A stretch of DNA of 64,000 bases from Lagierella massiliensis (GTDB lineage: Bacteria; Bacillota; Clostridia; Tissierellales; Peptoniphilaceae), in NCBI GenBank assembly GCA_030532135.1, contig JAUNLT010000007.1, forward strand, positions 18,664 to 82,663, given 5' to 3'. The position numbers and the translations under genes are program-made. Below are positions 44,465 to 54,341 of the stretch, piece after piece. The stretch's first letter is position 1, and the number at the start of each line of letters is the position of its first letter. Under the pieces are notes generated by a model. It made no database searches and had not been told where the DNA came from. It saw only the letters and a list, made by a program, of their open reading frames with translations.

Positions 44465-44508
44465 AAATAAAACTTCCCTAATTGTTAGATTAGGGAAGTT
44501 TTATTTTT
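44463..44508. terminator. Bidirectional terminator between tyrS and the first MATE gene
   Basis: Nineteen-bp perfect stem (44463-44481 with 44490-44508), 8-nt loop. It overlaps the end of both stop codons, with A/T runs on both sides. Confidence 0.93.
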
Positions 44509-45808
44509 AAATCTTGTTTTTTAAAGGACTTACAATATATCTAATAAGGAAATAAAATCCTATAGGAAATACTAATGCTTCAGAAAATGCCAGCACATAC
44601 CAAATCATGTGATCAGGTAAAAATTTTACAGTAAAAAACATTACTATGCTAATAAGAATAGGTGTTCTCAAGATAGAAAGTACTGTAGCTATTCTCCCCT
44701 TTGCTAAACTAGCAAAAAAAGTAATCAACAAGCCATTAAGTCCTACAAAAGGATATGCCCACGCATATCTTTTTAATGCATTCATGGTTTCTTTTAAAAT
44801 CTGTGAATTTTCATCCAAAAACAAATCTACTATAGGTTTAGAAAAATAGTTTGCTATAATTATAAAAAAACCTCCAATTAAAACTATAGATACTATTCCA
44901 ATTTCAACATATTTCTTAATTCTCTTATAGTTTCTTTGACCATAATCATACGAAAATATAGGAGCTAATCCCTGTGCTACTCCCGTCATGGTAACTGAAA
45001 TAAAAACAGATATATAAGAAATAACTGTATATGCTACAAGTGCACTATGTCCATAAATTTTAAGTAAATTAGTATTAAATAAAAATACTGTAAATCCTAG
45101 TGCTATTTCTGCTATCGCATCTCCTATACCTAAAGGTATAGTTTTTTTCAGTATAGAAAAATTCAAATATCTTACAAATTTCAATCTTCCTTTTTTTCTT
45201 AGAAAGTGACTCAAAAAAGCTACTGTGCTAATGGTTTGAGCTATACCTGTTGCAATTGCTGCCCCGCTAACTCCTAAATGAAATACAACTATAAATAAAT
45301 AGTCTAAAAGTATATTAGAAATTGCAGCCATAGTAACTGATATGGCAGATATGTGAGGAGACCCATCAATTTTTACAAGTATCTCAAGCTGGTAACTTAA
45401 AATAAAAAATACTCCAAAGGGAATTATAACTCTTAAATATTCATTTACATAATTAATCGTTTGACCTGATGCTCCAAGTAGAATAACTATTCTATCTAAG
45501 AAAAGATAAATAAATAAACAAAAAATAAGACCTATAATTATAGCTCCCATAACCGCCGTTGAAAATACACTGTTTGCCTTGTAATTTTCTTTTCTTCCTA
45601 AACACATTCCAACTTTTGATTGAGTACCTATACTAAGTAATATTCCTATTGCAAAAAAAGATGTAATCACCGGCATGGAGATATTAACTGCAGAGAATTC
45701 CAATTCGCCAACATAATTAGATACAAAATAACCATCTACCATGGTATATAGAGCAAAAACCCACATAGACAAGATTGATGGTATTGTGAACTTAAAAAAT
45801 CTCTTCAT
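44507..45808 (-). CDS. MATE-family multidrug exporter
   Basis: 433 aa with twelve predicted membrane spans and typical MATE repeats in both halves: FTIPSILSMWVFALYTMVDG at the start and TIPLGIGDAIAEIALG in the second half. It exports drugs or metabolites using Na+ or H+. Single gene with a promoter that contains a palindromic operator (45946-45962) and a long leader carrying a terminator-like hairpin, so expression is probably inducible. Confidence 0.9.
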   Translation of the reverse strand: MKRFFKFTIPSILSMWVFALYTMVDGYFVSNYVGELEFSAVNISMPVITSFFAIGILLSIGTQSKVGMCLGRKENYKANSVFSTAVMGAIIIGLIFCLFIYLFLDRIVILLGASGQTINYVNEYLRVIIPFGVFFILSYQLEILVKIDGSPHISAISVTMAAISNILLDYLFIVVFHLGVSGAAIATGIAQTISTVAFLSHFLRKKGRLKFVRYLNFSILKKTIPLGIGDAIAEIALGFTVFLFNTNLLKIYGHSALVAYTVISYISVFISVTMTGVAQGLAPIFSYDYGQRNYKRIKKYVEIGIVSIVLIGGFFIIIANYFSKPIVDLFLDENSQILKETMNALKRYAWAYPFVGLNGLLITFFASLAKGRIATVLSILRTPILISIVMFFTVKFLPDHMIWYVLAFSEALVFPIGFYFLIRYIVSPLKNKI

Positions 45809-45852
45809 AAACTTCTCCTTTAAGCTATTTTATCACATTATTATAATTAAAC

Positions 45853-45884
45853 GGCAAAAAAGCTAGGTCCCCCTAGCTTTTGCC
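45853..45884 (-). terminator. Terminator-like hairpin in the MATE leader
   Basis: On the minus strand, GGCAAAAGCTAGG pairs with CCTAGCTTTTTTGCC and a U6 run is embedded. It lies 45 bp upstream of the MATE start, downstream of the 45935-45963 promoter. It may be an attenuator, or the terminator of dsdA with readthrough. Confidence 0.6.
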
Positions 45885-45934
45885 TCTTATTCAAAGAGAA
45901 ATATGAATAGAAGAAATCTTAAGATGATATTCAT

Positions 45935-45963
45935 ATTATACTTTATTACAACGTAGTTGTAAA
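45935..45963 (-). promoter_or_regulatory. Promoter with palindromic operator upstream of the MATE gene
   Basis: TTTACA at 45963-45958, 17-bp spacer, TATAAT at 45940-45935 on the minus strand. A 7-bp inverted repeat TTACAAC-GTA-GTTGTAA (45946-45962) fills the space between -35 and -10, a typical place for a repressor. A second inverted repeat (ATATGAATA, 45901-45909 with 45928-45936) spans -10 to +20. The regulator is not in the window. Confidence 0.7.
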
Positions 45964-46017
45964 GTCTTTTTTAATATTTTTTTGCTTTTTTATTTATTAA
46001 TACATCGCTTAAACTTG

Positions 46018-47307
46018 TTAAAGGAATTTATTTAAATATTCTTTTCTAAGATTTTCTGGAACTAACCTACCACCTGTCGACCAAATAATATGATTTATGT
46101 TTTTTTTGTCTGTATGAATATTTTTATTTAAATATTTTTTTAATTCTTCATTTTCAAGAAATTTAGCAACTCCCTGAAAAGCCGCCGCAGAAGAAGGCTC
46201 AATAAATATATCTTCTGATTTTTTCAAATCTCTCATATATTCAAATAGGAATTTATCTGAAATAGTAAAAATACCTGATAGCATTTCATCCATTATCTTC
46301 CCTACAAATCCAGAAGCTCTTCCTACTGCAAGACCATCTGCGAGGGTTATTCCGCTTAATCCTAAATCATATATGGAAATTTTATTGTGTTTTCCAGTTT
46401 CCATTCCCAAAAGCATGCAAGGACTCATAGTAGGTTCTACAAAAAACACGTGAACATCATCCCCAAATATTTCTTTAAGTCCATAGGTTATTCCTCCAGG
46501 AGCACCTCCTACACCACATGGAATATATACAAATAAAGGACTGTCTTTATTTACCTTTATATCTAGTTTTAAAATTTGTTTAAACAGTCTAAAAGAAGAT
46601 GAAGCATAACCGTAAAATAATGAAAGGGAGTTTTCATCATCTACAAAATACGAAAATTTATCGTTTTGTGAAAGTTTTCTTCCATTTTCCACAGCTTTTA
46701 AATAATCTCCTTCATACTCTACTACTTCAGCTCCAAAAGATCTAAGTAGTTTTTTCTTCCAAGATGCTGCATCTCTAGACATATGAACAGTAGCCTTATA
46801 ACCTAAAACTCTAGATATAATTCCTATACTAAGTCCTAGATTTCCTGTGGAACCTACTTGAATTTTATATCTTGATAGAAAATCTTTAATTTCTTTGGAA
46901 GAAATTTTAGAATAATCTTCGTCTTCTTTAATTAAGTTATTCTCAATTAACAAATCATTTGTATATTTAAGTATTTCGTATATACCACCTCTGGCCTTAA
47001 CAGATCCTGCAACAGCTAAGTCATTATCTTGCTTTAAAAAAAGTCTACCTTCTATATTACTATTATATTTATCATTGAGTAATTGTTTCATATTTTGAAT
47101 TTCTGTTAGCTTAGACTCTATGATCCCTTTAGTACTTATAGTTTCAGGAAATTCTTTAAGTATATAAGGAGCAAACTTTCTCAAAATGTTTTCTGCTTCT
47201 AAAACTCCTGCAAAGTTTAACCCCAGATCAGATTTATTACCTTTTCCTCTCTTAGAATTTTCCCAAAAAATTTCTTCTCCTCTTTTTATTCTTTCAATAT
47301 ATTCCAT
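46018..47307 (-). CDS. dsdA: D-serine ammonia-lyase
   Basis: PLP enzyme converting D-serine to pyruvate and ammonia. 429 aa. Lys104 in the GSVKARGG site binds PLP, STGNLGLSIG and the phosphate loop CGVGGAPGG, and the C-terminal WSTGGRLVP. No dsdC-like regulator or transporter next to it. D-serine detoxification or use of D-amino acids is the likely role. Confidence 0.94.
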   Translation of the reverse strand: MEYIERIKRGEEIFWENSKRGKGNKSDLGLNFAGVLEAENILRKFAPYILKEFPETISTKGIIESKLTEIQNMKQLLNDKYNSNIEGRLFLKQDNDLAVAGSVKARGGIYEILKYTNDLLIENNLIKEDEDYSKISSKEIKDFLSRYKIQVGSTGNLGLSIGIISRVLGYKATVHMSRDAASWKKKLLRSFGAEVVEYEGDYLKAVENGRKLSQNDKFSYFVDDENSLSLFYGYASSSFRLFKQILKLDIKVNKDSPLFVYIPCGVGGAPGGITYGLKEIFGDDVHVFFVEPTMSPCMLLGMETGKHNKISIYDLGLSGITLADGLAVGRASGFVGKIMDEMLSGIFTISDKFLFEYMRDLKKSEDIFIEPSSAAAFQGVAKFLENEELKKYLNKNIHTDKKNINHIIWSTGGRLVPENLRKEYLNKFL

Positions 47308-47527
47308 TTAACTCTCCTTGTATATATTATCTATAAATTAAGCATAACATTTTATCCTACAAAAATGTACTAAAAAAATTTAAGACAATAGTTTTGAATT
47401 TTGTTTAAAACTATCTTAATCTAGTATAATATTTAACTAGAACATATTATATATCTATTACCCTATTAATAATTGATAAGCCTTTAATAAAAGTAAAATA
47501 TAGTTTAAAATTAATATAGGTGATTAT

Positions 47528-48796
47528 ATGAAGAAAAAAGTATTATTTACTGGATTTTATGGAGTCATAATAGGTGTAATGGCTGGAGTCATTTGTGTAG
47601 GGTATCGATATGCTCTTACTTTTCTTGGAAATTTAAGAAATAATCTATTTCAATCTAGAAATATATTATCCTACATAATCTTTTCATTAGTTATTCTTTT
47701 TCTAGGATACATAATTGGTCTTTTATTAGAGTATGAACCCTTATCCTCTGGCAGTGGAATACCCCAAATACAACTTGAAATAGAATCTAAAGTTAATATG
47801 AATCCAATAAAAGTAATTTTAGCTAAGTTTATAGGTGGTTCCTTAGGTTCCTTTATTGGGTTTTCACTTGGAATGGAAGGTCCTTGCATTCAACTAGGCG
47901 GATCTTGTGGAAAACTTATTTCAGACAAAACAAAAAAAGACACCGAAACTAAAATATTTGTTGCAGCAGGAGCAGGTGCAGGTATTGCAGCAGCCTTTAA
48001 TGCCCCACTTTCTGGTGTAATCTTTGCCATTGAAGAGATGTATAAACGCATTACCCAAAGACTTCTGGTAATAATGTTAATTTCCTGTGTAGTGGCTGAT
48101 TTTATTAGTAAACAAGTATTTGGATATAATAACTCATTTTCACAACTTTCTAATATCAAATTTAACACAAAATCCATTTTATTATTTATTATATTAGGTA
48201 TGTTTACTGGAATTGTGGGAGTAATATTCAATTATAATTTACTTTTAAATCTTAAATTGTTTAATAAAATCAACATAAGAAAAAGATATAAACCAATGAT
48301 TGCTAGTATATTTGCCTTATTAATATTTATTTTTATTCCTGATTTACTTGGTGGTGGTCATGACTTGGTGCAAATCATACCAAAAGAAAATTTTTCAATT
48401 AAAATATTATTATTAATGCTTTTATTAAAACTACTATACACTTGTTTTTGCTACGGATCAGGTGCACAAGGTGGAATTTTTCTACCTATACTTGTACTTG
48501 GTGCATTAACTGGAAATATATTTGCAACCTTACTAAATCCCTATTTCCCAGATTTAATGCCCGCATTTCACGTACTAGGTATGACAGGGGTTCTTGCTTC
48601 AGTTGTACGTGCTCCCATACTTGCTGTAGTTCTCGTATTTGAAATGACAGGAGGTGCAATGTCCCTTTTGCCCATGGTTATAGTTTCTATAAGTTCACTT
48701 ATTGTATCGGAACTTTTTGAAAGCGATCCTATCTATCACAGCTTAAAAAATTGGACTAAGAAGTCTTTAAATTTAAAAGAAAAAAATGCAGGATAA
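47528..48796 (+). CDS. ClC-family chloride channel/antiporter
   Basis: 422 aa membrane transporter of Cl-, F- or other anions. ClC signatures: SGSGIPQIQLE, GMEGPCIQLGG with the gating Glu conserved, and GAQGGIFLPIL. No CBS domain at the C-terminus, as in many bacterial forms. Divergent from dsdA; the shared 220-bp region has a TATAAT at 47425-47430 and an inverted repeat around 47383-47420. Ion specificity cannot be read. Confidence 0.92.
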   Translation: MKKKVLFTGFYGVIIGVMAGVICVGYRYALTFLGNLRNNLFQSRNILSYIIFSLVILFLGYIIGLLLEYEPLSSGSGIPQIQLEIESKVNMNPIKVILAKFIGGSLGSFIGFSLGMEGPCIQLGGSCGKLISDKTKKDTETKIFVAAGAGAGIAAAFNAPLSGVIFAIEEMYKRITQRLLVIMLISCVVADFISKQVFGYNNSFSQLSNIKFNTKSILLFIILGMFTGIVGVIFNYNLLLNLKLFNKINIRKRYKPMIASIFALLIFIFIPDLLGGGHDLVQIIPKENFSIKILLLMLLLKLLYTCFCYGSGAQGGIFLPILVLGALTGNIFATLLNPYFPDLMPAFHVLGMTGVLASVVRAPILAVVLVFEMTGGAMSLLPMVIVSISSLIVSELFESDPIYHSLKNWTKKSLNLKEKNAG

Positions 48797-48808
48797 TCTG
48801 CATTTTTT
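48781..48808. terminator. Bidirectional terminator between ClC and malQ
   Basis: Eleven-bp stem AAAAAATGCAG/CTGCATTTTTT (48781-48791 with 48798-48808), 6-nt loop, with A/T runs on both sides. Confidence 0.9.
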
Positions 48809-50327
48809 ATCTTTTTTTAATTCTTCCACTCATTTGAGTATAAAATCTTAATTTTTTAACTAATTCATCAGTAAATTGTCCCTTTTTCATCCTCCAAACC
48901 CAATTTCCAGAAGCTGTTCCCGGATAATTCATTCTTGATTCATTACCTAAACCTAAAATATCTTGCATCTGAAAAATTGACATTTCTGCTACAGAAGTCA
49001 TGCCACCTCTTATAAATCCCCAATTTAGACCTTCATTTTCTGTCAAATTTAGATATTTTTTTGCAAAATTAACCTCGTCTATATCATGTTCACTTATCCA
49101 GCCCATAACAGTATCTGAATCGTGAGTTCCCGCATACACCACAAAGTCTTTTTCTATATTATGTGGCAAATAATCAGAGGAAGCATCAGGATTAAATGCG
49201 AATATAAGTATTTTCATGCCTGGAAATCCCGTTTCTTTTCTAAACTCATACACTTCTTTAGTCATATAACCCAAATCTTCTGCAATTATTGGAAGTTCTC
49301 CCAATTCATCTTTCAATCTTTGAAATAATTTCATTTTAGGTCCATCAACCCATGATCCATTTTTTGCAGTATCGTCTCCTGCAGGTATTCTCCAATATGA
49401 CTCAAAACCTCTAAAGTGATCAATTCTAATACAGTCAAAAATTGAAAATAGCCACTTAAATCTTTCAACCCACCAGTCGTAGTTGTTTTTTTCGTGATTA
49501 GGCCATTCGTAACAAGGGTTTCCCCAAAGCTGTCCATCTTCGGAAAAACCATCTGGCGGACAACCTCCTACCCATACAGGTCTTAATTCTTCGTCTAAAG
49601 AAAATAACTCCGGATTTGACCAACAGTCAGAGCTATCTTCTGAAACATAAATTGGCAAATCTCCAATTATCTTTATTCCATTTTCATGAGCGTACTGTCT
49701 AAGTCCTTTCCATTGGCTAAAAAATTGATATTGTAAAAATCTATAAAAATTTACATTTTCAAAATTGTTTTCTTCATATTCTTCAAGAACATTTTCATCT
49801 CTATACTTAAACTTTTCTTCCCACATTTGCCATGGTTTTCCTTGATTTTCATCTTTTAATGTCATAAAAATAGCATAGTCATTAAGCCAAAAACTATTTT
49901 CTCTACAAAATGATTCAAATTCAAGTGATGATTTATCAAAATTTTTATACGCAATTCTTAAAGTATCAAATCTCTCGCTATAAAGTTTACCAAATTCGAT
50001 AACTTCACTATTATATAGACTTTTCACATAATTTAAATGATTCTCAGTTAAAAGTCCTTCGTTTTTTAAATAATCTAAATTTATCAAATATGGATTTCCC
50101 GCATAACTTGAAAAAGATTGGTATGGAGAATCTCCAAATCCTGTAGGACCTATTGGCAAAACTTGCCACCAAGTTTGTCCTGCATCAGAAAGTTTTCTGA
50201 TAAATTCTCTAGCTTCTTCACCTAAACTTCCAATCCCATATTCATTTGGAAGTGAAGTTATATGAAGTAAAACCCCAGCTGAACGATTTTCGCTGATTTT
50301 TTTAAAATTATATTTTTCATCTAACAT
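48807..50327 (-). CDS. malQ: 4-alpha-glucanotransferase (amylomaltase)
   Basis: Transfers glucan chains between maltodextrins, releasing glucose. 506 aa, GH77. LLHITSLPNEYGIGSLG, the catalytic RIDHFRGFESYW, the acid/base region AEDLG and HDSDTVMGW are visible. Last gene of the maltodextrin operon, 13 bp after the ATPase. Confidence 0.96.
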   Translation of the reverse strand: MLDEKYNFKKISENRSAGVLLHITSLPNEYGIGSLGEEAREFIRKLSDAGQTWWQVLPIGPTGFGDSPYQSFSSYAGNPYLINLDYLKNEGLLTENHLNYVKSLYNSEVIEFGKLYSERFDTLRIAYKNFDKSSLEFESFCRENSFWLNDYAIFMTLKDENQGKPWQMWEEKFKYRDENVLEEYEENNFENVNFYRFLQYQFFSQWKGLRQYAHENGIKIIGDLPIYVSEDSSDCWSNPELFSLDEELRPVWVGGCPPDGFSEDGQLWGNPCYEWPNHEKNNYDWWVERFKWLFSIFDCIRIDHFRGFESYWRIPAGDDTAKNGSWVDGPKMKLFQRLKDELGELPIIAEDLGYMTKEVYEFRKETGFPGMKILIFAFNPDASSDYLPHNIEKDFVVYAGTHDSDTVMGWISEHDIDEVNFAKKYLNLTENEGLNWGFIRGGMTSVAEMSIFQMQDILGLGNESRMNYPGTASGNWVWRMKKGQFTDELVKKLRFYTQMSGRIKKR

Positions 50328-50340
50328 AATCTTTCCTCAA

Positions 50341-51426
50341 CTAATTTATTCTATTAGTAGTTTCAGAGTCAAAGAAATGAAGTGCGTCTAAATCAAATGT
50401 AAAATAGTGAATCTCATCAGTTTCATATAAGAAATGTCCCGGTTGAGAAACTATCATTTCCTGCCCTTTATCAGTTTTTATATGAAGCAGTTTTTCCTTT
50501 CCTAACATTTCAATGACTTCAACTTTAGCTTTAAATGTATTCTCTTGTGATTTTTCTGCTATAAATCTCTCAGATCTTATTCCCATGTAAACAGATTTCC
50601 CCTCATAGTCTTTTAACTTCTCTAAATCTTCTTCTTTAGGTTTAATTTCTATGTCTTTTAAATCTGATATAAATTTTTTATTTTCTATCTTTCCCTTTAC
50701 AATATTCATGGTTGGAGAACCTATAAAACCAGCAACAAATAAATTTTCAGGTTTATCATAAAACTCTTTTGGCGTTCCAAATTGTTGAATTTTTCCCTTA
50801 TCTAGTAAAATTATCTTATCTGCCATTGTCATTGCTTCAGTTTGATCATGAGTTACATAAATTGAAGTAGTTTCAAGATTTTTATGAAGTCTTACAAGTT
50901 CCACTCTCATATGCTCTCTCAGTTTAGCATCTAAGTTAGATAGGGGTTCGTCCATTAAAAATACATTGGGTTTTCTTACCATCGCTCTTCCAAGAGCGAC
51001 TCTTTGTCTTTGACCCCCTGAAATATCCGATGGTCTTGAGTATAAATACTCCTCTATTTGTAAAATTTTTGCTGCTTCCATAACCCTTTCATGTATTACT
51101 TCTTTTCTCTCTTTTTTCATTTTTAAGGAAAAAGCCATATTGTCATATACAGTTAAATGAGGGTACAGTGCATAGGACTGAAACACCATTGCAATATCTC
51201 TATCTTTAGGTAATACCCTATTCATCAACTTGTCTCCAAAATAAAGTTCTCCTTCTGTAATAGATGTTAAACCTGCTATCATTCTAAGGAGCGTTGACTT
51301 TCCACAACCTGAAGGGCCAAGTATGACACAAAATTCCTTATCTTTTATCTCTAAGTCTATATTTCTTATAGTAAATTTATCTCTACCTTCATATTTTTTA
51401 CCAATATTTTTTAATAAAACTCTCAT
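50341..51426 (-). CDS. Sugar ABC transporter ATPase (MalK/MsmK/UgpC type)
   Basis: 361 aa. Walker A GPSGCGKSTLL, signature SGGQRQRVALGRA, Walker B NVFLMDEPLSNLD, and a C-terminal TOBE regulatory domain (about 235-361). It energises MalF/MalG uptake of maltodextrins. In some Gram-positives one such ATPase serves several transporters; here it sits in the operon itself. Confidence 0.94.
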   Translation of the reverse strand: MRVLLKNIGKKYEGRDKFTIRNIDLEIKDKEFCVILGPSGCGKSTLLRMIAGLTSITEGELYFGDKLMNRVLPKDRDIAMVFQSYALYPHLTVYDNMAFSLKMKKERKEVIHERVMEAAKILQIEEYLYSRPSDISGGQRQRVALGRAMVRKPNVFLMDEPLSNLDAKLREHMRVELVRLHKNLETTSIYVTHDQTEAMTMADKIILLDKGKIQQFGTPKEFYDKPENLFVAGFIGSPTMNIVKGKIENKKFISDLKDIEIKPKEEDLEKLKDYEGKSVYMGIRSERFIAEKSQENTFKAKVEVIEMLGKEKLLHIKTDKGQEMIVSQPGHFLYETDEIHYFTFDLDALHFFDSETTNRIN

Positions 51427-51434
51427 ATTTCCTC

Positions 51435-52328
51435 CTAGCCCTTTACTGAACCACTACTTAGTCCTGAAACTAATTGATTTTGTAAACTTATAAACAATAT
51501 AATTATAGGTATTGCTGTTAATAACCCCCCTGCTGCAAATGCAGGTGCATTCATGGTCCTAACATCACTTATAAGCGTATAAAGTCCTGTAGCTAAAGTG
51601 TATTCAGCAGGATTTGTCAATAATATCTTTGGCAACATATAATCCATAAATGGTCCTATAAATGACCAAAGAGCTATTATAGCAAGCATAGGTCTTACAA
51701 TTGGCATTATAATCAATCTATATAACTGAAAATTTGAACAACCATCTATTTTTGCGGCTTCATCAAGTTCTTTAGAAATAGAATCTATATAGCCTTTCAA
51801 AATAAATGTATTCGAAGCTATTCCTCCCCCTGAGTATATTAATATTAGCATTATCGTTCTAGAAAAAACTGGTATTATTCCACTTACTATTGAATGAATT
51901 GCATAGTATGCTGTAATACCTGCAAAAGCTGGAATAGTTTGTATCAACATTATTGCCATTAAACTGGATTTCTTGCCTTTAAATCTATATCTTGAATAAG
52001 CATATCCTGTAAAGGAAACTATTATTAAAGTTAATATAGCAGTCGACATTGCAATTACTATTGTGTTTTTAACCCATTTAAAGAAATATGTTTCCTTAAA
52101 TAAATACTCAAAGTGTTTTAGTGAAAACTGAAAGTTTCCAGATAAAGAAATGTATCTACCCTGTCCTCCATTAAAACTAGAGATTATCATTATAGCAAGT
52201 GGCCATATGATTAGTACAGCCCAAATTATTAAAATTATATAGCTTATCACAAGAGAGATTACTCCTAAAGTATCTAACGGTTGACTATCGGACAGGTGTA
52301 ATTTCTTCTGTTTATTTTTCTTACTCAT
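51435..52328 (-). CDS. malG: Maltodextrin ABC permease MalG
   Basis: 297 aa, about six membrane spans. The EAA loop with a helix for the ATPase is ELDEAAKIDGCSNFQLYRLI. N-terminus LGVISLVISYIILIIWAVLI. Follows malF directly. Confidence 0.93.
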   Translation of the reverse strand: MSKKNKQKKLHLSDSQPLDTLGVISLVISYIILIIWAVLIIWPLAIMIISSFNGGQGRYISLSGNFQFSLKHFEYLFKETYFFKWVKNTIVIAMSTAILTLIIVSFTGYAYSRYRFKGKKSSLMAIMLIQTIPAFAGITAYYAIHSIVSGIIPVFSRTIMLILIYSGGGIASNTFILKGYIDSISKELDEAAKIDGCSNFQLYRLIIMPIVRPMLAIIALWSFIGPFMDYMLPKILLTNPAEYTLATGLYTLISDVRTMNAPAFAAGGLLTAIPIIILFISLQNQLVSGLSSGSVKG

Positions 52329-54341
52329 TTAACTCTCCTTAAATGCCTTAGTGTTTTTAAATCCAAGATATGCAAAAAACATTAAAACTATTGAAATCAA
52401 AATACTTATAGCTGCACCTAGAGCTTGATAATTTGATTCCATTGTAAGCTTATAAATATAGGAAATTAAAATATCTGATGAGCCTGCTAAATTCCCATAT
52501 TTGCTTGGATTGAAAGGTCCTCCTCCATTAAATAGGTATATAATAGAAAAATTATTAAAATTAAATGTATATTGGCTAATCAATAAAGGAGCTGTTTGAA
52601 AAAGAACTAAAGGTACTGTAATTCTCCACGTCTTTTGAAAACCCGTTGCACCGTCAATGTCTGCACTTTCATACAAATCCTTAGGTATGCCTTGTAAAAC
52701 TCCCGTTGACAATAAGAATATATAGGATGAACCTAACCAACCCTGTAATAGAACTAATGACAATCTTGTCAATCCTGGATTTGATTTTATATCAAGTGTT
52801 ATATTAAATATATCTTTAAATAACTGTGTAATAGGTCCTTGTCTTCCTACCATTAACGAGAAAAACATTATAGTAATAAAAGCTGGAACTGCCCAAGGAA
52901 GTAAATATATAGTTCTAAATAGAGGTTTACCTTTTATTCTCTCTTGATTTGCTAAAAGAGCCAATACAAAACCTATTAGAATTGCCAATGACGTTGCTCC
53001 TATTGTCCAGATTAAAGTCCAACCTAAAATAAGCCAAAAGGCCTTACCTGCAACCCCTCTACCTAAGAATAATACCTTGTAATTGTCTAGTCCAATCCAT
53101 GTGAATTTAGATTGGTGGTTTGGATCAAGATTAGTAAAGGAGATTAAGATTGCTGTAATTATAGGAATTAGCACAATGAAAATCGTAAGTAAATATGCAG
53201 GAGATGATACCAAGTATGGAAATCCCTCATTAGAAATTACCTCTTTTGTTTCAAACCAATTTCTAGGTCTAATACCTTCTATTTTATTTTCTTCAACTTT
53301 TTTAATATCCTTAAAAGACATATAAAAAATAAATATAGCTAAAATCACAAGAATTATTGCAATAATTCCTTCAATCATAAACATTATAGATCTATCAAGT
53401 CTTCTCCCATTTTCTGCTAAAGTAATCAGTCCTGAAATCCCTTCACCTTGGTAGTTTCCAAAACCTAATGCATATGGAATTGAAACAAGATATATAAATA
53501 ATGAACCGAGGAAAAATAAAAATGCTTTGATTTTTTGTCCATTTAAAATCTGACCAAGCCCTGGTAATAAAAAAGTTAGGTAACTATATTTAGGTTTCTT
53601 GTCTAAGACTTCAATTGGAGTACGCCTTCTTATATTTGATATATCTGACTCCATAACATTTTTCATAGAATTTATATCGATTTTTTTTCTATGTTTTATA
53701 TTTTCAATTGCTTCTTTAAGGGATTTAGATTCCTTTTGAAGATCTATTTGATATATATTTTCCTTTAATTCTCTTTTAACAATCTTTGTTTCTGCTTTTT
53801 GAGCCTTTTTTGAAATAAGGTTTTCTTTGTATTTTTTATTAATTTCTTCTAGCTTCAAATTATAGATTTTCTTTGTTTCTATTTTCTGTAATGCTATCTC
53901 TTCTTCTTTCTCCTTAAGTTTAGAAGAATCTAGAGCTTTTAATCTCTGTGTTTTTATATCTAGTTTCTCATTCAAACTTTCATAATGAGACAGTATACTT
54001 GGAATATGTTTTTTTTCTATATTTGCAATCTCATATTCAAGCACTGCATCATAGGTAAGATCTAAATACTCTTTGTAAAAACCAACTTTCTCATTAGCTT
54101 TTGCTAATCTCATCCTCAATTTTTTTATTACTAGACTATCTTTATCATCTGTTTTAAAATCTAGATTTTTTAAGGATTTTAAAAGCTTTTGTTCTTTAGA
54201 TTTAAATTCTTTTAATTGTATATTATAGGGATGTGAATTTTTGTCCACATCTTTTTCTCCGTTTTTTATTGAATCTATTATAAATTGATTTTTTCTCTCA
54301 TAGATATTTCCAAAACTATCTCTAATTTTTGATTTATACAT
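52329..54341 (-). CDS. malF: Maltodextrin ABC permease MalF with long coiled-coil N-terminal extension
   Basis: 670 aa from ATG at 54341 (GAGGG eight bases upstream; a GTG at 54356 is also in frame). The last about 310 residues are a normal MalF permease: spans and the EAA loop ESADIDGATGFQKTWRI. Residues about 20-240 are a charged, Lys/Glu-rich coiled coil, then LLPGLGQILNGQKIKAF, a PGxGQ-type membrane hairpin unlike a usual MalF start. It overlaps the upstream orphan gene by 8 bp. The extension is absent from usual MalF proteins of 430-500 aa. Confidence 0.88.
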   Translation of the reverse strand: MYKSKIRDSFGNIYERKNQFIIDSIKNGEKDVDKNSHPYNIQLKEFKSKEQKLLKSLKNLDFKTDDKDSLVIKKLRMRLAKANEKVGFYKEYLDLTYDAVLEYEIANIEKKHIPSILSHYESLNEKLDIKTQRLKALDSSKLKEKEEEIALQKIETKKIYNLKLEEINKKYKENLISKKAQKAETKIVKRELKENIYQIDLQKESKSLKEAIENIKHRKKIDINSMKNVMESDISNIRRRTPIEVLDKKPKYSYLTFLLPGLGQILNGQKIKAFLFFLGSLFIYLVSIPYALGFGNYQGEGISGLITLAENGRRLDRSIMFMIEGIIAIILVILAIFIFYMSFKDIKKVEENKIEGIRPRNWFETKEVISNEGFPYLVSSPAYLLTIFIVLIPIITAILISFTNLDPNHQSKFTWIGLDNYKVLFLGRGVAGKAFWLILGWTLIWTIGATSLAILIGFVLALLANQERIKGKPLFRTIYLLPWAVPAFITIMFFSLMVGRQGPITQLFKDIFNITLDIKSNPGLTRLSLVLLQGWLGSSYIFLLSTGVLQGIPKDLYESADIDGATGFQKTWRITVPLVLFQTAPLLISQYTFNFNNFSIIYLFNGGGPFNPSKYGNLAGSSDILISYIYKLTMESNYQALGAAISILISIVLMFFAYLGFKNTKAFKES

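Noticed and set aside
45901-45936. Riboswitch aptamer in the MATE leader formed by ATATGAATA/TATTCATAT
   Set aside because: One arm overlaps the -10 box and would not be transcribed; it may only be a DNA site.
47383-47430. Regulated promoter of the ClC gene with inverted repeat TTAAGA..TAGTTTT
   Set aside because: Arms differ by a 3-base insertion and no good -35 is found; kept as a note only.
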